A stretch of 64,000 nucleotides of DNA, from assembly GCA_003220535.1 (NCBI GenBank), contig QHSU01000060.1, positions 97,059-161,058 on the forward strand, read 5' to 3'. The DNA is from Candidatus Rokuibacteriota bacterium (GTDB lineage Bacteria; Methylomirabilota; Methylomirabilia; Rokubacteriales; CSP1-6). Below are positions 11,364 through 20,305 of the stretch, piece by piece. How positions within the stretch are numbered: the first letter of the stretch is position 1; every line of letters begins with the position of its first letter. The translations under genes were made by a program, and so were the position numbers. Under the pieces are notes generated by a model. It worked only from the letters and a program-made list of their open reading frames with translations. It ran no database searches and had not been told where the DNA came from.

Positions 11364-12041
11364 CTAGCCCTCCAGCACGAAGTCGAAGGTGAGCACGCCG
11401 ACGGCGACGTACACGACGTCCGCGGCGGCGAGGAGCTTGAGCCAGTGCGCGACGCTGCCGAGGGGCTCTCCGAGCAGCACGGCTTCCGTCGCCTTGACGG
11501 TGGCGAGCAGCACCGGCGCCTGGACGGGGAGCAGCAGCACCGGGAACAACAGCTCGCGGGCGCGCACCTGCGCGGTCATCGCGGCGAACAACGTGCCGAC
11601 GGCCGCGAAGGCGACCGTCCCCAGGACGATCACGACGGCCAGCCCGGGCAGCACGCCGGCAAGGTCGAGATTGAAGAAGAGGCCGAAGAGGACGACGAGG
11701 ATCGCCTCGACGGCGAGCATCAGCAACAGGTTGCCGGCGAGCTTGCCGACGTAGATCGCCGACTTGTCGCCGGGCGCCAGGAGCAACGCCTCCCAGCAGT
11801 CGTTTTCGTGCTCGACGACGAACGTCCGGCCGAGCCCCAGCAACCCGCTCAGGATGAACCCGAGCCAGAGGAGGCCGGGCAAGGTCCCGGCCAACCGCTC
11901 TCGGTCCGGACCGATGGCGAACTGGAAGATGAAGAGGAGCAGCAGCGCGAAGAAGAAGAGCGCGTTGAGCGTCTCCTTCGACCGGCGCTCGACGAGCAGG
12001 TCCTTCCAGACGACGATGAACGCGCGCCGCGCGAAGGTCAG
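11364..12041 (-). CDS. ccmB: haem exporter permease CcmB
   Basis: About 225 residues, six predicted helices. The N-terminus LTFARRAFIVVWKDLLVERR and the following KETLNALFFFALLLL are typical of CcmB, as is EHENDCWEALLLAPGDKSAI. No ATG, GTG or TTG sits at the expected start. A CTG at 12041 overlaps the ccmA stop (CTGA) just as the other junctions here use ATGA or GTGA, so a CTG start is the simplest reading; otherwise a longer N-terminus inside ccmA would be needed. Confidence 0.88.
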   Translation of the reverse strand: MTFARRAFIVVWKDLLVERRSKETLNALFFFALLLLFIFQFAIGPDRERLAGTLPGLLWLGFILSGLLGLGRTFVVEHENDCWEALLLAPGDKSAIYVGKLAGNLLLMLAVEAILVVLFGLFFNLDLAGVLPGLAVVIVLGTVAFAAVGTLFAAMTAQVRARELLFPVLLLPVQAPVLLATVKATEAVLLGEPLGSVAHWLKLLAAADVVYVAVGVLTFDFVLEG

Positions 12042-12757
12042 GGCGCGTCCTCCACGTGCAGGGTGTAGAGCCGGTTGATCTCGTCGGGCGACAAGGCGCC
12101 TCGCGGCGTGTCGAGGGCCACGACGCCGCCGGCGAGGATCGCGATGCGATCGGCGACGGCCAGCTCGCGACCGAAGCTGTGCGTCGTCATCACGAGTGCG
12201 CCGCCAGCGGCTTTGAACGCCGCGAGGTGCTCCTCGAGCCATTTCTTGGCGCGCTGGTCGAGGCCAGCGAACGGCTCGTCGAGCAGCAGCACCCGCGGCT
12301 GCACCAGGACGAACCGCGCCAGCGACAGCCGCCGCTTCATCCCGGCCGAGAACGTGCGGACCCGCTCGTCCGCGAACCGCTCGAGCTCCACGCTGGCGAG
12401 CGCCCCGGCGAGCGAGGCGGCGGAGGCGCGCCGGCCGGCGAGCGTGGTCCAGAACGTCAGATTCTCCAAAGCGGTGAGATCCTCGTAGACGTACGAGCCG
12501 TGGGCCACCAGCCCCACGTACCGACGGACGCTCTCGGCCTCCTTCGCGCAGTCGTGACCCGCGACCCTCGCGGTCCCACGGGTCGGCCGCACGAGAGTGG
12601 CGAGGATCTTGAGCAGCGTCGTCTTGCCAGAGCCGTTCGCGCCGAGCACCGCCAGCGCTTCGCCCTCGTGGACGTCGACGTCGAGGCCATCCAGTACTCG
12701 ATGGTTGCCAAAGGTCTTACGGAGACCGGACACTCGGATGAGCGGATCAGCGGCCAT
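12038..12757 (-). CDS. ccmA: haem exporter ATP-binding protein CcmA
   Basis: 239 residues. ABC ATPase with Walker A GANGSGKTT, Walker B VLLLDEPFAGLD and the H-loop in MTTHSF. The signature region reads TFSAGMKRRLSLAR, a CcmA-like variant of LSGGQ. With CcmBCD it forms the complex that releases haem-loaded CcmE. It is the first gene of the minus-strand ccm operon and lies divergent to the peptide transporter. Confidence 0.95.
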   Translation of the reverse strand: MAADPLIRVSGLRKTFGNHRVLDGLDVDVHEGEALAVLGANGSGKTTLLKILATLVRPTRGTARVAGHDCAKEAESVRRYVGLVAHGSYVYEDLTALENLTFWTTLAGRRASAASLAGALASVELERFADERVRTFSAGMKRRLSLARFVLVQPRVLLLDEPFAGLDQRAKKWLEEHLAAFKAAGGALVMTTHSFGRELAVADRIAILAGGVVALDTPRGALSPDEINRLYTLHVEDAP

Positions 12758-12830
12758 GCTTCAGCCCCCCGATTGTCGCAGAGCCGCCGGGACCCGGTCA
12801 AGGAAGGTGCCCCGTCGGGGAAGCGGAAGC

Positions 12831-12860
12831 TTGACTCGGGCGACCTCCGTGCCAAATAGT
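12831..12860 (+). promoter_or_regulatory. candidate sigma-70 promoter for the peptide ABC operon
   Basis: TTGACT (12831-12836) and AATAGT (12855-12860) are separated by 18 nt in the divergent region between ccmA and the permease gene. The -35 is strong and the -10 moderate. Transcription would begin roughly 50 nt before the permease start. Confidence 0.4.
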
Positions 12861-12919
12861 AACGACAACCGTATCATCGCGGGCCCGTCGCCCGACCGAG
12901 AGGTCACCGGAGGACCCGG

Positions 12920-13846
12920 TTGTTCCAATTCGCGCTGTCCCGTGTTCTGTGGCTGCTGCCGACGCTCCTGGCGATGGCGCTGGTCACGTTCCTGGTCATG
13001 CATGCCACACCGGGAAGTCCCCTCGACCCGGTGGCGGAGGGCGCGAACCCTCTGTCGCCGGAGGCGCAGAAGAACCTGGCGGCCCACTACGGCCTCGACC
13101 GGCCTCTCCACGAGCAATTCGCGATCTTCGTGAGCAAGGCGATCCACGGTGATTTCGGCAACTCCTTCGTCTACAAGACGCGCACGGTGCGCGAGATCAT
13201 CGTCCAGACGTTCCCGATCTCGCTCCTGCTCGGCTCGATGGCGCTGGCCCTCGCGGTCGTCGGCGGCCTGACGCTCGGCATCCTGGCCGCGGTCTACCAG
13301 AACCGGACCTGGGACTACGTGTCGGTGAGCGTGGCGACCGTCGGCGTGGCCGTCCCGAACTTCGTGCTCGCGGTCTTTCTCATCATCCTCTTCTCATTCG
13401 TCCTGCCGCTCTTCCCGACCGGCGGCTGGGACTCGCCGCGGAACTGGGTGCTCCCGACCGTGGCCCTGGCGCTGGCGCCGATGGGCATCATCGCGCGCTT
13501 CACACGCGCCAGCATGCTCGAGGTCATCCGCGCCGACTACACGCTCACCGCGCGCGCGAAGGGGTTGGGCGAGGTGCCCGTCATCTTCAAGCACGCCCTC
13601 AAGAACGCGTTCATCCCCGTCGTCACCCTGCTCGGCCCCATGTTCGCCGCGGTCGGGACGGGATCGTTCTTCGTCGAGTCGATCTTCCGCGTTCCGGGGA
13701 TGGGGCGCTTCTTCGTGCTCTCAATGACTGGCCGCGACTATCCCATGATCATGGCGGTCGTGCTGACCTACGGCGCCTTTCTCGCGGTCATGAATCTCGT
13801 CGTCGACCTCCTCTATGGCGTCCTCGACCCGCGCATCAGGTACTGA
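12920..13846 (+). CDS. peptide/nickel-type ABC transporter permease, DppB-like
   Basis: 308 residues from a TTG at 12920; GGAGG at 12909-12913, 6 nt upstream, decides this start. The DppB/OppB layout is complete: N-terminal helix (LLPTLLAMALVTFLVMHATPG), TM region, and the EAA-type cytoplasmic loop YTLTARAKGLGEVPVIFKHAL, ending with a conserved VDLLYGVLDPRIRY tail. It forms the membrane channel with the next gene for a substrate delivered by the binding protein at 14770. No ATPase genes are adjacent in the window. Confidence 0.93.
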   Translation: MFQFALSRVLWLLPTLLAMALVTFLVMHATPGSPLDPVAEGANPLSPEAQKNLAAHYGLDRPLHEQFAIFVSKAIHGDFGNSFVYKTRTVREIIVQTFPISLLLGSMALALAVVGGLTLGILAAVYQNRTWDYVSVSVATVGVAVPNFVLAVFLIILFSFVLPLFPTGGWDSPRNWVLPTVALALAPMGIIARFTRASMLEVIRADYTLTARAKGLGEVPVIFKHALKNAFIPVVTLLGPMFAAVGTGSFFVESIFRVPGMGRFFVLSMTGRDYPMIMAVVLTYGAFLAVMNLVVDLLYGVLDPRIRY

Positions 13847-13861
13847 CGTGAGGGGGCCCTC

Positions 13862-14755
13862 CTGAGCCGCGCCGTCGCCGCCGTCGCGCTTGCCGTCGAC
13901 GAGCCGCGGATTCGAGCGTCGAGCCTCTGGCGGGACGGCGTGCGTCGGCTGCGGCGCAATCGCCTGGCGGTAGCCGGCGGAATCGTGATCCTCCTGCTCT
14001 GCGTCGTCGCGATCTTCGCCGACTTCCTGGCTCCGCTCCCGTATACGAAGACCAATTTCGGCCGCCTCAACGAGGCACCCTCGGCCGACTACCCGCTCGG
14101 CACGGATCAGCTCGGCCGCGACCTGCTCTCCCGCATGATCTACGGCGCGCGGGTCTCCATGCTCGTGGGGCTCGGAGCCCAGGTGATCGTCGTGCTGATC
14201 GGCGTGCCGATCGGCGCGCTGTCGGGCTACCTCGGCGGCAGGGTGGACGTGTTCCTGACGCGGTTCATCGACGTCATGTACGCGTTCCCCCGCCTGCTGT
14301 TCGTGATTTTGTTGATGTCGATGCTCGGCGCCGGGCTCACTAACATCTTCATCGCCATCGGGCTGACCGGCTGGGTCGGCATCGCGCGGCAGACGCGCGC
14401 GCAGGTGCTGGCGCTCAAGGAAAAGGAGTTCGTCGACGGCGCCCGCGCGCTCGGCGCCGGATTCACCCGCCTGCTGGTGCGCCACATCCTTCCCAACGCC
14501 CTCACCCCGATCGTGGTGGCGGTGACGTTCGGCATCCCGGAAGCGATCTTCACCGAGGCCGCGCTGTCGTTCATCGGCGTCGGGATCAACCCGCCGACGC
14601 CCTCGTGGGGTCAGATGGTGGGCGAAGGTCAGCAGTACATCCGCTCGTACTGGCATCTCTGCGTGTTCCCGTCGATCGCGATCGCGATGACGATGCTCTC
14701 GTTCACGTTCTTCGGGGACGGCGTCAGGGACGCGCTAGACCCCAAACTGAAATAG
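13862..14755 (+). CDS. peptide/nickel-type ABC transporter permease, DppC-like
   Basis: About 297 residues if started at CTG 13862 (AGGGGG at 13851-13856 upstream, 15 nt after the previous stop). The first GTG is at 13940, but conserved DppC-type sequence (SLWRDGVRRLRRNRLAVAGG) already runs through it, so the real start lies upstream. The hallmark YPLGTDQLGRDLLSRMIYGAR is present, as is the EAA loop ALKEKEFVDGARALGAGFTR and PNALTPIVVAVTFGIPEAI. It pairs with the DppB-like protein. Confidence 0.92.
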   Translation: MSRAVAAVALAVDEPRIRASSLWRDGVRRLRRNRLAVAGGIVILLLCVVAIFADFLAPLPYTKTNFGRLNEAPSADYPLGTDQLGRDLLSRMIYGARVSMLVGLGAQVIVVLIGVPIGALSGYLGGRVDVFLTRFIDVMYAFPRLLFVILLMSMLGAGLTNIFIAIGLTGWVGIARQTRAQVLALKEKEFVDGARALGAGFTRLLVRHILPNALTPIVVAVTFGIPEAIFTEAALSFIGVGINPPTPSWGQMVGEGQQYIRSYWHLCVFPSIAIAMTMLSFTFFGDGVRDALDPKLK

Positions 14756-14769
14756 AAGGAGACCCGCTC

Positions 14770-16506
14770 ATGCGTACTCCTCGTATCTGCGACAGCCAGC
14801 TGGAGATCCTCGCAACACGTCTCGCCGCCGTCGGTGTCGGGCGGCGCGACTTCCTGAGAGTCGCCGCCGGCCTGGCGACGATAGGCGCGGCAGGCTTCAA
14901 GGCGCGTCCGGTCTCCGCGGCGCCGAAGCTCGCGCCCGGCGAGAAGCTGGCGCGTGAGCAACATCTCAGATTCGGCGGCGGCAGCTGGTACGAGCAGGAC
15001 CCGTCGAGCCACGACTACAACAAGGATCTCTATTGCCAGGGCACGCCGCAGCTGTGGGCCGGCCTCATGAGGTTCAACGTCAACTTCGAGGCGATCCCGT
15101 ACGTCGCCGAGAAGGTCACCGCGAACAAGGACGGCTCGGTGTGGACGTTTACGATCCGCAAGGATTCGAAGTGGTCGGATGGCGGCCCCTGCACGGCCCG
15201 GGATTTCGAATACTCGTGGAAGCGCCAGCTCGACCCGGCCAGCGCCGCTCCGTACTCCTCGTTCCTCTATGACATCAAGAACGGCGAGGCGTTCAACAAG
15301 AAGCAGATCACGGACGCGGGTCAGGTCGGCGTCCGCGCGAAGGACGACTGGACGCTCGAGGTGACGCTCGAGGGGCCGCGCGGCTACTTCCCGGTGCTCT
15401 CGGCCTATCTGGCCGCGCTGCCCGGTCACCGCGCCTCGATCGAGAAGCACGGTGACAAGTGGACTGAAGCCGCCAACATCGTCTGCAACGGTCCCTTCGT
15501 CCTCGAGGCGTGGGAGCACAACAAGGCCATCGTCCTGCGAAAGAACAAACACTTTTTCGGCGCTAAGGACATCACGCTGGAGAAGGTGACGATCCCAATC
15601 ATTCCCATCGCCTCCGGCGTGCTCCCGTACGAGAACAACGAGATCGACCTCACCCGGCTCCAGACCGCGGATCTCAAGCGACTTCAGTCCGATCCGAAGA
15701 CCACCAAGGAGGTCTTCCGGTTTCCCTATCCGGGCACCTGGTATCTCTTGCCGCAGGTGACGAAGCCCCCCTTCGACAACCTCAAGGTCCGCAGGGCGGT
15801 CGCCCACGCCGTCGACCGGGAGAACATCGTCAAGGTCAGCCAGGGGTTCGCGATTCCCGCCCATGCCATGATCCCGCCCGGTTTCCCCGGTGCCCTCGAC
15901 GACAAGAAGACCCGCGACCTCCAGCGCTTCGATCCGAAGCTCGCGATGTCGATGCTCAAGGGCACCCCGTTCGAAGGCGGAAAGAACTGGCCGAAGATCA
16001 CGCTGACGATGCGCGACGAAGCGCTCGGCTCGAAGCAGCTCGCGGAAGCCGTGCAGTCGGTCTTGCTGGAGAATCTGAACATGAAGACCGACCTCGAGAT
16101 CCTCGAGCAGCGCGTGTTCCGCGAGCGGCTCTGGAAGCAAGACCTCCAGTTCGTATGGATCCGCTGGTTCATGGACTATCCCGATCCGCACAACGAGTAC
16201 TTCGACACCTTCTATGGCAAGAAGACGACCGGCAAGCGCCAGGCGTGGGTCAACGACGCCTTCGACAAGGAGCTGGAGGCGGGTCGCGACACCAGCGACA
16301 CCAAGAAACGCATGGCGAACTACGCGAAGGCCGAGGAGATCATGCAGACCGACGTCGGCTACGTGCCGGTCGCGTGGGTCGTGAGGTACTCGGCGGCCAA
16401 GCCGACGGTTCGCGGACTCGAGCGAAACCGTCAGGGAGAGCTTGTCGTCGACGGGAACATCTACGTCGACATGCTCTCGCACATCTACATGGTGGAGAAG
16501 GGCTGA
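14770..16506 (+). CDS. ABC transporter substrate-binding protein, OppA/DppA family (SBP_bac_5)
   Basis: 578 residues. A twin-arginine-like signal (GRRDFLRVAAGLATIGAAGF, residues about 24-43) ends near VSAAP, suggesting Tat export. The mature part shows the family 5 binding-protein pattern: WTFTIRKDSKWSDGGPCTARD, then FDNLKVRRAVAHAVDRENIV and DFVWIRWFMDYPDPHNEYFD-like QFVWIRWFMDYPDPHNEYF. Such proteins capture oligopeptides or related solutes for the DppB/C-like permeases encoded just upstream. AAGGAG lies 10 nt before the ATG. The substrate is unknown. Confidence 0.93.
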   Translation: MRTPRICDSQLEILATRLAAVGVGRRDFLRVAAGLATIGAAGFKARPVSAAPKLAPGEKLAREQHLRFGGGSWYEQDPSSHDYNKDLYCQGTPQLWAGLMRFNVNFEAIPYVAEKVTANKDGSVWTFTIRKDSKWSDGGPCTARDFEYSWKRQLDPASAAPYSSFLYDIKNGEAFNKKQITDAGQVGVRAKDDWTLEVTLEGPRGYFPVLSAYLAALPGHRASIEKHGDKWTEAANIVCNGPFVLEAWEHNKAIVLRKNKHFFGAKDITLEKVTIPIIPIASGVLPYENNEIDLTRLQTADLKRLQSDPKTTKEVFRFPYPGTWYLLPQVTKPPFDNLKVRRAVAHAVDRENIVKVSQGFAIPAHAMIPPGFPGALDDKKTRDLQRFDPKLAMSMLKGTPFEGGKNWPKITLTMRDEALGSKQLAEAVQSVLLENLNMKTDLEILEQRVFRERLWKQDLQFVWIRWFMDYPDPHNEYFDTFYGKKTTGKRQAWVNDAFDKELEAGRDTSDTKKRMANYAKAEEIMQTDVGYVPVAWVVRYSAAKPTVRGLERNRQGELVVDGNIYVDMLSHIYMVEKG

Positions 16507-16552
16507 CCGGCTCGCCCGGAATTCGGCCGGGGCTGCGACGCTCGAGGGCGGT

Positions 16553-17404
16553 TTAGATTCTCATCGCCCGCAGGCGGGCGATCCGCTCCTCGAGGGGCGG
16601 ATGGGTCGAGAAGAGGCGCATTAGCATCTGACCGCTGAGCGGGTTCACGATGAAGAGATGCGCGGTGGCCGGCGTCGCGTCCGCCATGGGCATCGCCTGG
16701 TTCGCCATCTGGAGCTTCTCGAGGGCCTTCATGAGCCCCCACGGGCGGCCGGCGACACGCGCGCCCGTCGCGTCGGCCTGGAACTCGCGCGAGCGCGAGA
16801 CGGCCATCTGGACGAGCAGGGCCGCGATCGGTGCGAGGATCGCAAGAAAGATCATCGCGATCGGGTTCGAGCCGCCTTCGTCGTCATCCCGGCTTCTCCC
16901 ACCGAACATGGCGGCCCACTGAGCCATGTGCGCGAGGTAGGTGATCGCGCCCGCGAGGGTCGCCGCAACGGTCGAGATCAGCACGTCGCGATTCTTCACG
17001 TGCGAGAGCTCGTGCGCCAGGACGCCCTCGAGCTCTTCCTCGTCCAGGATCCGCATGATCCCCTCGGTCACGGCGACGACGGCGTGATCCGGGTTGCGTC
17101 CGGTGGCGAAGGCGTTCGGTGTCTCGCTCGGGATCATGTACACCCGGGGCATCGGGACGCCGGCACGCGTAGCCAGGCGATGGACGATCGCGTACAGCCG
17201 CGGTGCGGAGGCCTCGTCGATGGGGCGGGCGCCATACGCGGCGAGCACGATCTTGTCCGAGAACCAATAGCTCACGAAGTTCATGGCCAGGGCGAGGAAG
17301 AAGGCGATGAACATCCCCTGACGGCCGCCGAGCGCCCCACCGAGTAGAATGAGCATGACGGTCAGGACGGCCAGCAGTAGCCCGGTCTTGAACACGTTTG
17401 ACAT
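16553..17404 (-). CDS. htpX: HtpX-type membrane metalloprotease (M48B)
   Basis: 283 residues. Two N-terminal membrane helices (residues about 7-55), then the zinc motif [10 protein letters not shown] with a third ligand in [11 protein letters not shown], and two more helices between. [20 protein letters not shown] is the typical HtpX substrate-cleft sequence. It degrades misfolded inner-membrane proteins. It is convergent with the peptide-binding-protein gene and divergent from yceD. The start matches family length. Confidence 0.95.
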   Translation of the reverse strand: MSNVFKTGLLLAVLTVMLILLGGALGGRQGMFIAFFLALAMNFVSYWFSDKIVLAAYGARPIDEASAPRLYAIVHRLATRAGVPMPRVYMIPSETPNAFATGRNPDHAVVAVTEGIMRILDEEELEGVLAHELSHVKNRDVLISTVAATLAGAITYLAHMAQWAAMFGGRSRDDDEGGSNPIAMIFLAILAPIAALLVQMAVSRSREFQADATGARVAGRPWGLMKALEKLQMANQAMPMADATPATAHLFIVNPLSGQMLMRLFSTHPPLEERIARLRAMRI

Positions 17405-17410
17405 GGTCGA

Positions 17411-17439
17411 AGCCTAGCAGACGCCTCCAGGCGGGTCAA
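17411..17439 (-). promoter_or_regulatory. candidate promoter for htpX
   Basis: On the minus strand TTGACC (17439-17434) and TAGGCT (17416-17411) are 17 nt apart. The start site would fall almost on the ATG at 17404, implying a nearly leaderless message. A second GGTCAAAT copy 21 nt away (17455) forms a direct repeat that might bind a regulator. Confidence 0.35.
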
Positions 17440-17465
17440 ATAGCTGTCCCGGCAGGTCAAATGCC

Positions 17466-17495
17466 TTGACTTGCGGCCGCAACGGTCGATATACT
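17466..17495 (+). promoter_or_regulatory. sigma-70-like promoter of the yceD-rpmF-fab operon
   Basis: TTGACT (17466-17471) and TATACT (17490-17495), 18 nt apart, are both one base from consensus and stand out in this GC-rich sequence. Transcription would start near 17502, which argues for the yceD start at 17543 rather than the GTG at 17504. Confidence 0.6.
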
Positions 17496-17542
17496 GACCC
17501 GAAGTGAGTCAAAAATCTTTTGTTGACGAAGAGTTAGCTGTC

Positions 17543-18052
17543 ATGGTCGTTCGGGTTCCGGATATACCGAGTGAGGGGTTGAGCGTGACCGAGGTGGACG
17601 CGTTGGGATCGGTATATCGCGATCCGGCGTGGCGCCTTCTCGCTGTGCGCCTCCGTCTGGAGCGGGACGGTCTCGACGTCTTCGTGACCGGAGAGCTTCG
17701 GGCGACGGTGTCGCAGGCCTGCGGACGCTGTCTGGAGCCCTCGCCGGCCGAAGTGACGGCGGCCGTGGACGTGCGGCTGGTGCCGCGCCCGGCTACGGCC
17801 GACAACGTCGAGCTGGCCGCCGATGATCTGGACGTGGACTTTTACGCCGAGGACGAGCTCGACGTCAACGCGCTGATCGAGGCTGAGACGACGCTCGCCC
17901 TACCCATGAAGCCCTTGTGCCGCGAAGGATGCCTTGGGCTCTGCCCGGTCTGCGGCGGCAACCGGAACGTGGTCCAGTGCGCGTGCCCGCAGCGCCCGCC
18001 GGACCCGCGTCTGACCGCCCTCAAAGACCTGGCCGCGCGACTCCCGCACTAG
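17543..18052 (+). CDS. yceD: YceD/DUF177 family protein
   Basis: 169 residues from the ATG at 17543 ([15 protein letters not shown]), the usual family N-terminus; a GTG at 17504 would add 13 residues but sits on the predicted transcription start. Cysteine pairs occur in CGRC and in [17 protein letters not shown]. YceD lies upstream of rpmF in most bacteria and is linked to 23S rRNA metabolism in plants and E. coli. Here it also heads the lipid-synthesis block, the common bacterial arrangement. Confidence 0.9.
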   Translation: MVVRVPDIPSEGLSVTEVDALGSVYRDPAWRLLAVRLRLERDGLDVFVTGELRATVSQACGRCLEPSPAEVTAAVDVRLVPRPATADNVELAADDLDVDFYAEDELDVNALIEAETTLALPMKPLCREGCLGLCPVCGGNRNVVQCACPQRPPDPRLTALKDLAARLPH

Positions 18053-18062
18053 GAGAGACCGC

Positions 18063-18245
18063 ATGCCTCTGCCGAAACGACGCCACTCCAAGACTCGCGG
18101 GCGGAAGCGCCGCACGCACTACAAGCTCGCCCCACCGACGCGATCGGTCTGCCCGCAGTGCCGCGAGACCAAGCTCCCGCACCGGGTCTGCCCGCACTGC
18201 GGCTACTACAAGGGCCGGGAGATCGTCGCCGTCGAAGGGACCTAG
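18063..18245 (+). CDS. rpmF: 50S ribosomal protein L32
   Basis: 60 residues, [20 protein letters not shown] at the start, with a Cys4 zinc ribbon (CPQC and CPHCG) typical of the zinc-binding form of L32. It starts 10 nt after yceD with GGAGA upstream and is followed by plsX, the classic yceD-rpmF-plsX order. Confidence 0.97.
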   Translation: MPLPKRRHSKTRGRKRRTHYKLAPPTRSVCPQCRETKLPHRVCPHCGYYKGREIVAVEGT

Positions 18246-18305
18246 TCGATCTCGACGCCGCCGAACCGAATGAAGATGGCCAATGGAGACGGCGCGCCGT
18301 CCCCC

Positions 18306-19328
18306 ATGAAGGTTGCGGTGGACGCGATGGGGGGCGATCACGGCCCCCGGGTCGTGGTCGAGGGCGCGGTGGCCGCGGTTCGCGAGTTCGGCGCGTCCGT
18401 CATCCTGGTGGGCGACCGGGCGGCGATCAACCGCGAGGTCGTCCGGCTCGAGGCCCAGAGCCTGGCGCTGGAGATCCGCCACGCCTCGCAGGTCGTCGGG
18501 ATGGCGGAGAGCCCGTCGCACGCGCTTCGACGCAAGCGCGACTCGTCGCTGCGGGTGGCGGCCGAGCTCGTCAAGGAAAGCCAAGCCTCCGCCTTCATCT
18601 CGGCCGGCAACACCGGTGCCGCGATGGCGATCGCGATGTTCGTCATCGGCGTTCTTCCCGGCGTTGATCGACCGGCGATCGCGGCGGTCCTCCCCAATCT
18701 CCGGAAGTTCACGATCCTGCTGGATGCGGGCGCCAACGTCGATCCGAAGGCCATGCACCTCCTGCAGTTCGCCGTCATGGGCCACGTCTACGCGCGCGAC
18801 ATCCTGGGGCTGGACAGCCCGCGCGTCGGGCTCCTGTCGGTCGGCGAGGAGGAGGGCAAGGGCAACGAGCTCACGAAGGAGGCCTACGAACAGCTCCGCG
18901 AGTCGTCGCTGAACTTCGTGGGCAACGTCGAGGGACGCGACATCTACAACGGCCGATGCGATGTCGTGGTGACCGACGGCTTCACCGGCAACGTCGCGCT
19001 CAAGATCTCCGAGAGCCTCGCCGAGATGCTCGGCGCGATGATCAAGGAAGAGCTCATGCGGGACGCGCGGTCGAAGATCGGCGCGAAGCTCGCGATGCCG
19101 GCGTTCGAGCGATTTCGCCGGCGCATCGACTACACGGAGATGGGCGGCGCTCCGATGCTCGGCATTGACGGCGCCGCCATCATCTGTCACGGTGCTTCAC
19201 CAGTGAAGGCCATCAAGAACGCGGTGCGGGTGGCGCAAGAGTGGGCGAGCGCCGGGCTGAACGAGCACATCAAAGCCGCGCTGGAGGCCGAGGTGGCGCG
19301 CGGCGGCCGAGAAGGGGGACGTGAATGA
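18306..19328 (+). CDS. plsX: phosphate acyltransferase PlsX
   Basis: 340 residues from the ATG at 18306 (MKVAVDAMGGDHGP, the family N-terminus); an ATG at 18270 adds 12 atypical residues. PlsX converts acyl-ACP to acyl-phosphate for phosphatidic acid synthesis. Family motifs present include ISAGNTGAAMA, LLDAGANVDPKAMHLLQFA and GFTGNVALKISE. Its stop overlaps the fabH start (ATGA). Confidence 0.97.
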   Translation: MKVAVDAMGGDHGPRVVVEGAVAAVREFGASVILVGDRAAINREVVRLEAQSLALEIRHASQVVGMAESPSHALRRKRDSSLRVAAELVKESQASAFISAGNTGAAMAIAMFVIGVLPGVDRPAIAAVLPNLRKFTILLDAGANVDPKAMHLLQFAVMGHVYARDILGLDSPRVGLLSVGEEEGKGNELTKEAYEQLRESSLNFVGNVEGRDIYNGRCDVVVTDGFTGNVALKISESLAEMLGAMIKEELMRDARSKIGAKLAMPAFERFRRRIDYTEMGGAPMLGIDGAAIICHGASPVKAIKNAVRVAQEWASAGLNEHIKAALEAEVARGGREGGRE

Positions 19329-20305
19329 CGCGAGCGAGGATCACGGGGGTTGGCGCCTACCTCCCCAAGCGGATCCTGACCAACGCCGATCTCGCGAAGA
19401 TGGTCGAGACGAACGACGAGTGGATCGTGCAGCGGAGCGGCATCCGCGAGCGCCGCATCGTCGATGAGACCGAAGCGACGTCCGACCTCGCCGTGCGGGC
19501 GGCGCAGCAGGCGCTCGAGCGCGCGAACCTCGTGCCAGAGGACGTCGACTTCATCGCAGTGGGGACGACCACGCCGGACATGATCTTCCCGACCGTCGGC
19601 AACATCGTCCAGCATCGCCTCGGCTGCCGGCGCGCCGGCTCCGTGGACATGCTCGCCGCCTGCGCGGGCTCGATCTACAGCCTGTCGATCGGCTCCCAGT
19701 TCATCCAGACCGGGAAATACCGGCGGGTGCTGTGCATCGGCGCCGAGACGCTGTCGCGGATCACGGACTTCACCGATCGGGGGACGTGCGTGCTGCTCGC
19801 CGACGCGGCCGGGGCGGCGGTGCTCGAACCCTCCGACGACGAGCGGGGGATCATCGACTTCGATCTCTATTCGGACGGCCAGTACTGGGACCTGCTCTAC
19901 ATGCCGGGCGGCGGCTCGCGTCATCCAGCGACCAAGGAGACCGTCGAGGCCCGGATGCACTACGCGAAGATGAAGGGCAACGAGGTCTTCAAGGTCGCCG
20001 TCCGCCTGTTCGTCGACTGCGCCGAGCGGATCCTCGCGCGCAACGGATTCACCGCGGCCGACGTGAACCTGTTCATCCCGCACCAGGCAAATCTGAGGAT
20101 CATCGAGGCCGCTGCCAAACGCGTCGACCTGCCGATGGAGCGCGTCTTCGTGAACGTCGACCGCTACGGCAACACCGGCGCCGCGTCGGTGTACGTCGCG
20201 CTCGAAGAAGCTATCGCCGCCGGGCGACTGAAGCGCGGCGACCTCGTGCTCGTCGTCGCACTCGGGGGCGGCTTCGCCTGGGGAGCTGCCCTGATGCGGT
20301 GGTGA
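19325..20305 (+). CDS. fabH: beta-ketoacyl-ACP synthase III
   Basis: 326 residues. It starts fatty-acid synthesis by condensing acetyl-CoA with malonyl-ACP. The catalytic triad is visible: Cys113 in DMLAACAGSIYSL, His in LFIPHQANLRI, Asn in VDRYGNTGAAS. C-terminal GGGFAWGAALMRW is typical. It is overlapped by 4 nt at both ends (plsX ATGA, fabD GTGA). Confidence 0.98.
   Translation: MTRARITGVGAYLPKRILTNADLAKMVETNDEWIVQRSGIRERRIVDETEATSDLAVRAAQQALERANLVPEDVDFIAVGTTTPDMIFPTVGNIVQHRLGCRRAGSVDMLAACAGSIYSLSIGSQFIQTGKYRRVLCIGAETLSRITDFTDRGTCVLLADAAGAAVLEPSDDERGIIDFDLYSDGQYWDLLYMPGGGSRHPATKETVEARMHYAKMKGNEVFKVAVRLFVDCAERILARNGFTAADVNLFIPHQANLRIIEAAAKRVDLPMERVFVNVDRYGNTGAASVYVALEEAIAAGRLKRGDLVLVVALGGGFAWGAALMRW

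Noticed and set aside
17504..17542. GTG start 13 codons upstream for yceD
   Set aside because: The predicted transcription start falls at about 17502, leaving no leader, and the family begins at MVVRVPDIP.
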